The notes under the pieces were generated by a model that was not told where the DNA came from, did not search any database, and worked only from the letters and a program-made list of their open reading frames with translations. DNA of 64,000 nucleotides from a virus. The stretch spans positions 1 to 64,000 of the IMG/VR virus record IMGVR_UViG_3300031977_001295. One strand, written 5' to 3'. How positions within the stretch are numbered: the first letter of the stretch is position 1; every line of letters starts with the position of its first letter. Of this stretch, positions 63,434-64,000 are shown piece by piece. A program made the translations under genes and the position numbers.

Positions 63434-64000
63434 TTAGTCGAGGATGTTATCCACGCGGAAAATACGATAGTACTGGTTAGCACGTACTGTGTTAGCCAAG
63501 TCACTCTGAGGTGAACCTGTACCAGCATATGGGTTAGCGATCATGCCGTAACGAGTCTTGAACCCGATACGTGGTTGGAAGTCATTCTCACCAACCGCAC
63601 GTACCATCTGGAGAGGAACGTATGGGCAGTAGAAAACGCCTGAGTCGTAAGGATTCGTACCCTTATAACCTACAGTCACGTAGTCTGTGTCAGCATATGG
63701 GTCGATGTAAACACGTGTACGACCATTCAATACACCAGCAAACGTGTTGCCTGTGTCATCTACTTGAAGGTTAGTAGAAAGAGCAGGTGAGTAATCAAGC
63801 ATACCAGCAGCAGCGAGAGCAGTAGCAACATCTGAAGAACAGATTACTACGTTACCCTTACCACGACGAGTGTCCTTAGCAATTACGTTACACTCACGCT
63901 CGATCTGTACCAACATACCCTTGAACTTCTCAACTGACCAACGACCATCAGCGTCCGTAGACAAGTCGAAGATACCCTTAGTAGTCATGTTAGATTGAAG
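63434..64000 (-). CDS. 23: Major capsid protein (T4 gp23), C-terminal part
   Basis: The last 188 codons of the major head protein; the start lies beyond the right edge. GIFDLSTDADGRWSVEKFKG, VICSSDVATALAAAGMLDYS, YIDPYADTDYVTVGYKG and GVFYCPYVPLQMVRAVGEND are classic gp23 stretches, ending in NQYYRIFRVDNIL. Terminated by the hairpin at 63381. Confidence 0.97.
   Translation of the reverse strand, partial: LQSNMTTKGIFDLSTDADGRWSVEKFKGMLVQIERECNVIAKDTRRGKGNVVICSSDVATALAAAGMLDYSPALSTNLQVDDTGNTFAGVLNGRTRVYIDPYADTDYVTVGYKGTNPYDSGVFYCPYVPLQMVRAVGENDFQPRIGFKTRYGMIANPYAGTGSPQSDLANTVRANQYYRIFRVDNILD

Noticed and set aside
1-64000. CRISPR array, insertion sequence, intein or group I intron
   Set aside because: No regularly spaced direct repeats, transposase genes, terminal inverted repeats around a gene, or interrupted core genes were seen; genes 41, 43, 44, 46 and nrdJ are uninterrupted.

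Overview
The window is a piece of a lytic, T4-like myovirus genome, most probably a marine phage of a Gram-negative host. Hallmarks are the T4 replication and recombination genes in the usual marine order (uvsY, uvsW, gene 55, 47, 46, 45, 44, 62, regA, 43, uvsX, 41), the major capsid gene 23 cut by the right edge and phoH cut by the left edge. Dense one-strand coding with ATGA/TAATG stop-start overlaps, two tRNA genes, TATAAATA late promoters and many sigma70-type early promoters fit this. Many hypothetical proteins resemble those of T4-like cyanophages and pelagiphages. Spanins, lipoproteins and signal peptides point to a Gram-negative host. The host species cannot be told from sequence alone. 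Almost everything is on the minus strand; only four or five genes are on the plus strand.

Layout, left to right. 1-4.7 kb: phoH, small genes, a P-loop kinase, a GIY-YIG protein and a B12-dependent ribonucleotide reductase. 4.6-9.3 kb: spanin-like pair, lipoprotein, a QueF-like protein without its catalytic cysteine, IscU, a class 3 lipase. 9.4-17.4 kb: a late block of exported and membrane proteins (including a run of five consecutive secreted proteins), a large structural protein, and an EF-hand membrane protein. 17.4-24.4 kb: proteins that begin with a T4-type capsid-targeting peptide, including a probable self-contained polyprotein, a nucleotidyltransferase and a ligase-fold enzyme; they are probably packaged in the head and injected. 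24.5-35.6 kb: an early region of small genes with repeated, nearly identical promoter cassettes; it encodes a glycosyltransferase, a MESH1-like alarmone hydrolase, a metalloprotease, a Mom-like protein, GMP reductase, a gp4-like nuclease and a PD-(D/E)XK nuclease. 35.6-41.6 kb: tRNA-Pro and a metabolic/lysis block (cupin, cytochrome c lipoprotein, serine hydroxymethyltransferase, peroxiredoxin, an L33-like ribosomal protein, thermonuclease, cytidylyltransferase, SleB-type endolysin). 41.6-61 kb: replication, recombination and late sigma genes with Hsp20, a methyltransferase, an epimerase and tRNA-Gly. 61.2-63.4 kb: two plus-strand genes (DUF4338/DruA-like and ParB-like). 63.4-64 kb: gene 23.

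Together the genes describe a phage that redirects nucleotide and one-carbon metabolism (RNR, GuaC, GlyA), may dampen host stringent response and oxidative stress, brings enzymes in with its DNA, and lyses through an N-terminally anchored endolysin with a spanin pair. Family names below are from memory of the families; no database search was run. Start codons were adjusted where a Shine-Dalgarno or a stop-start overlap decided the matter.
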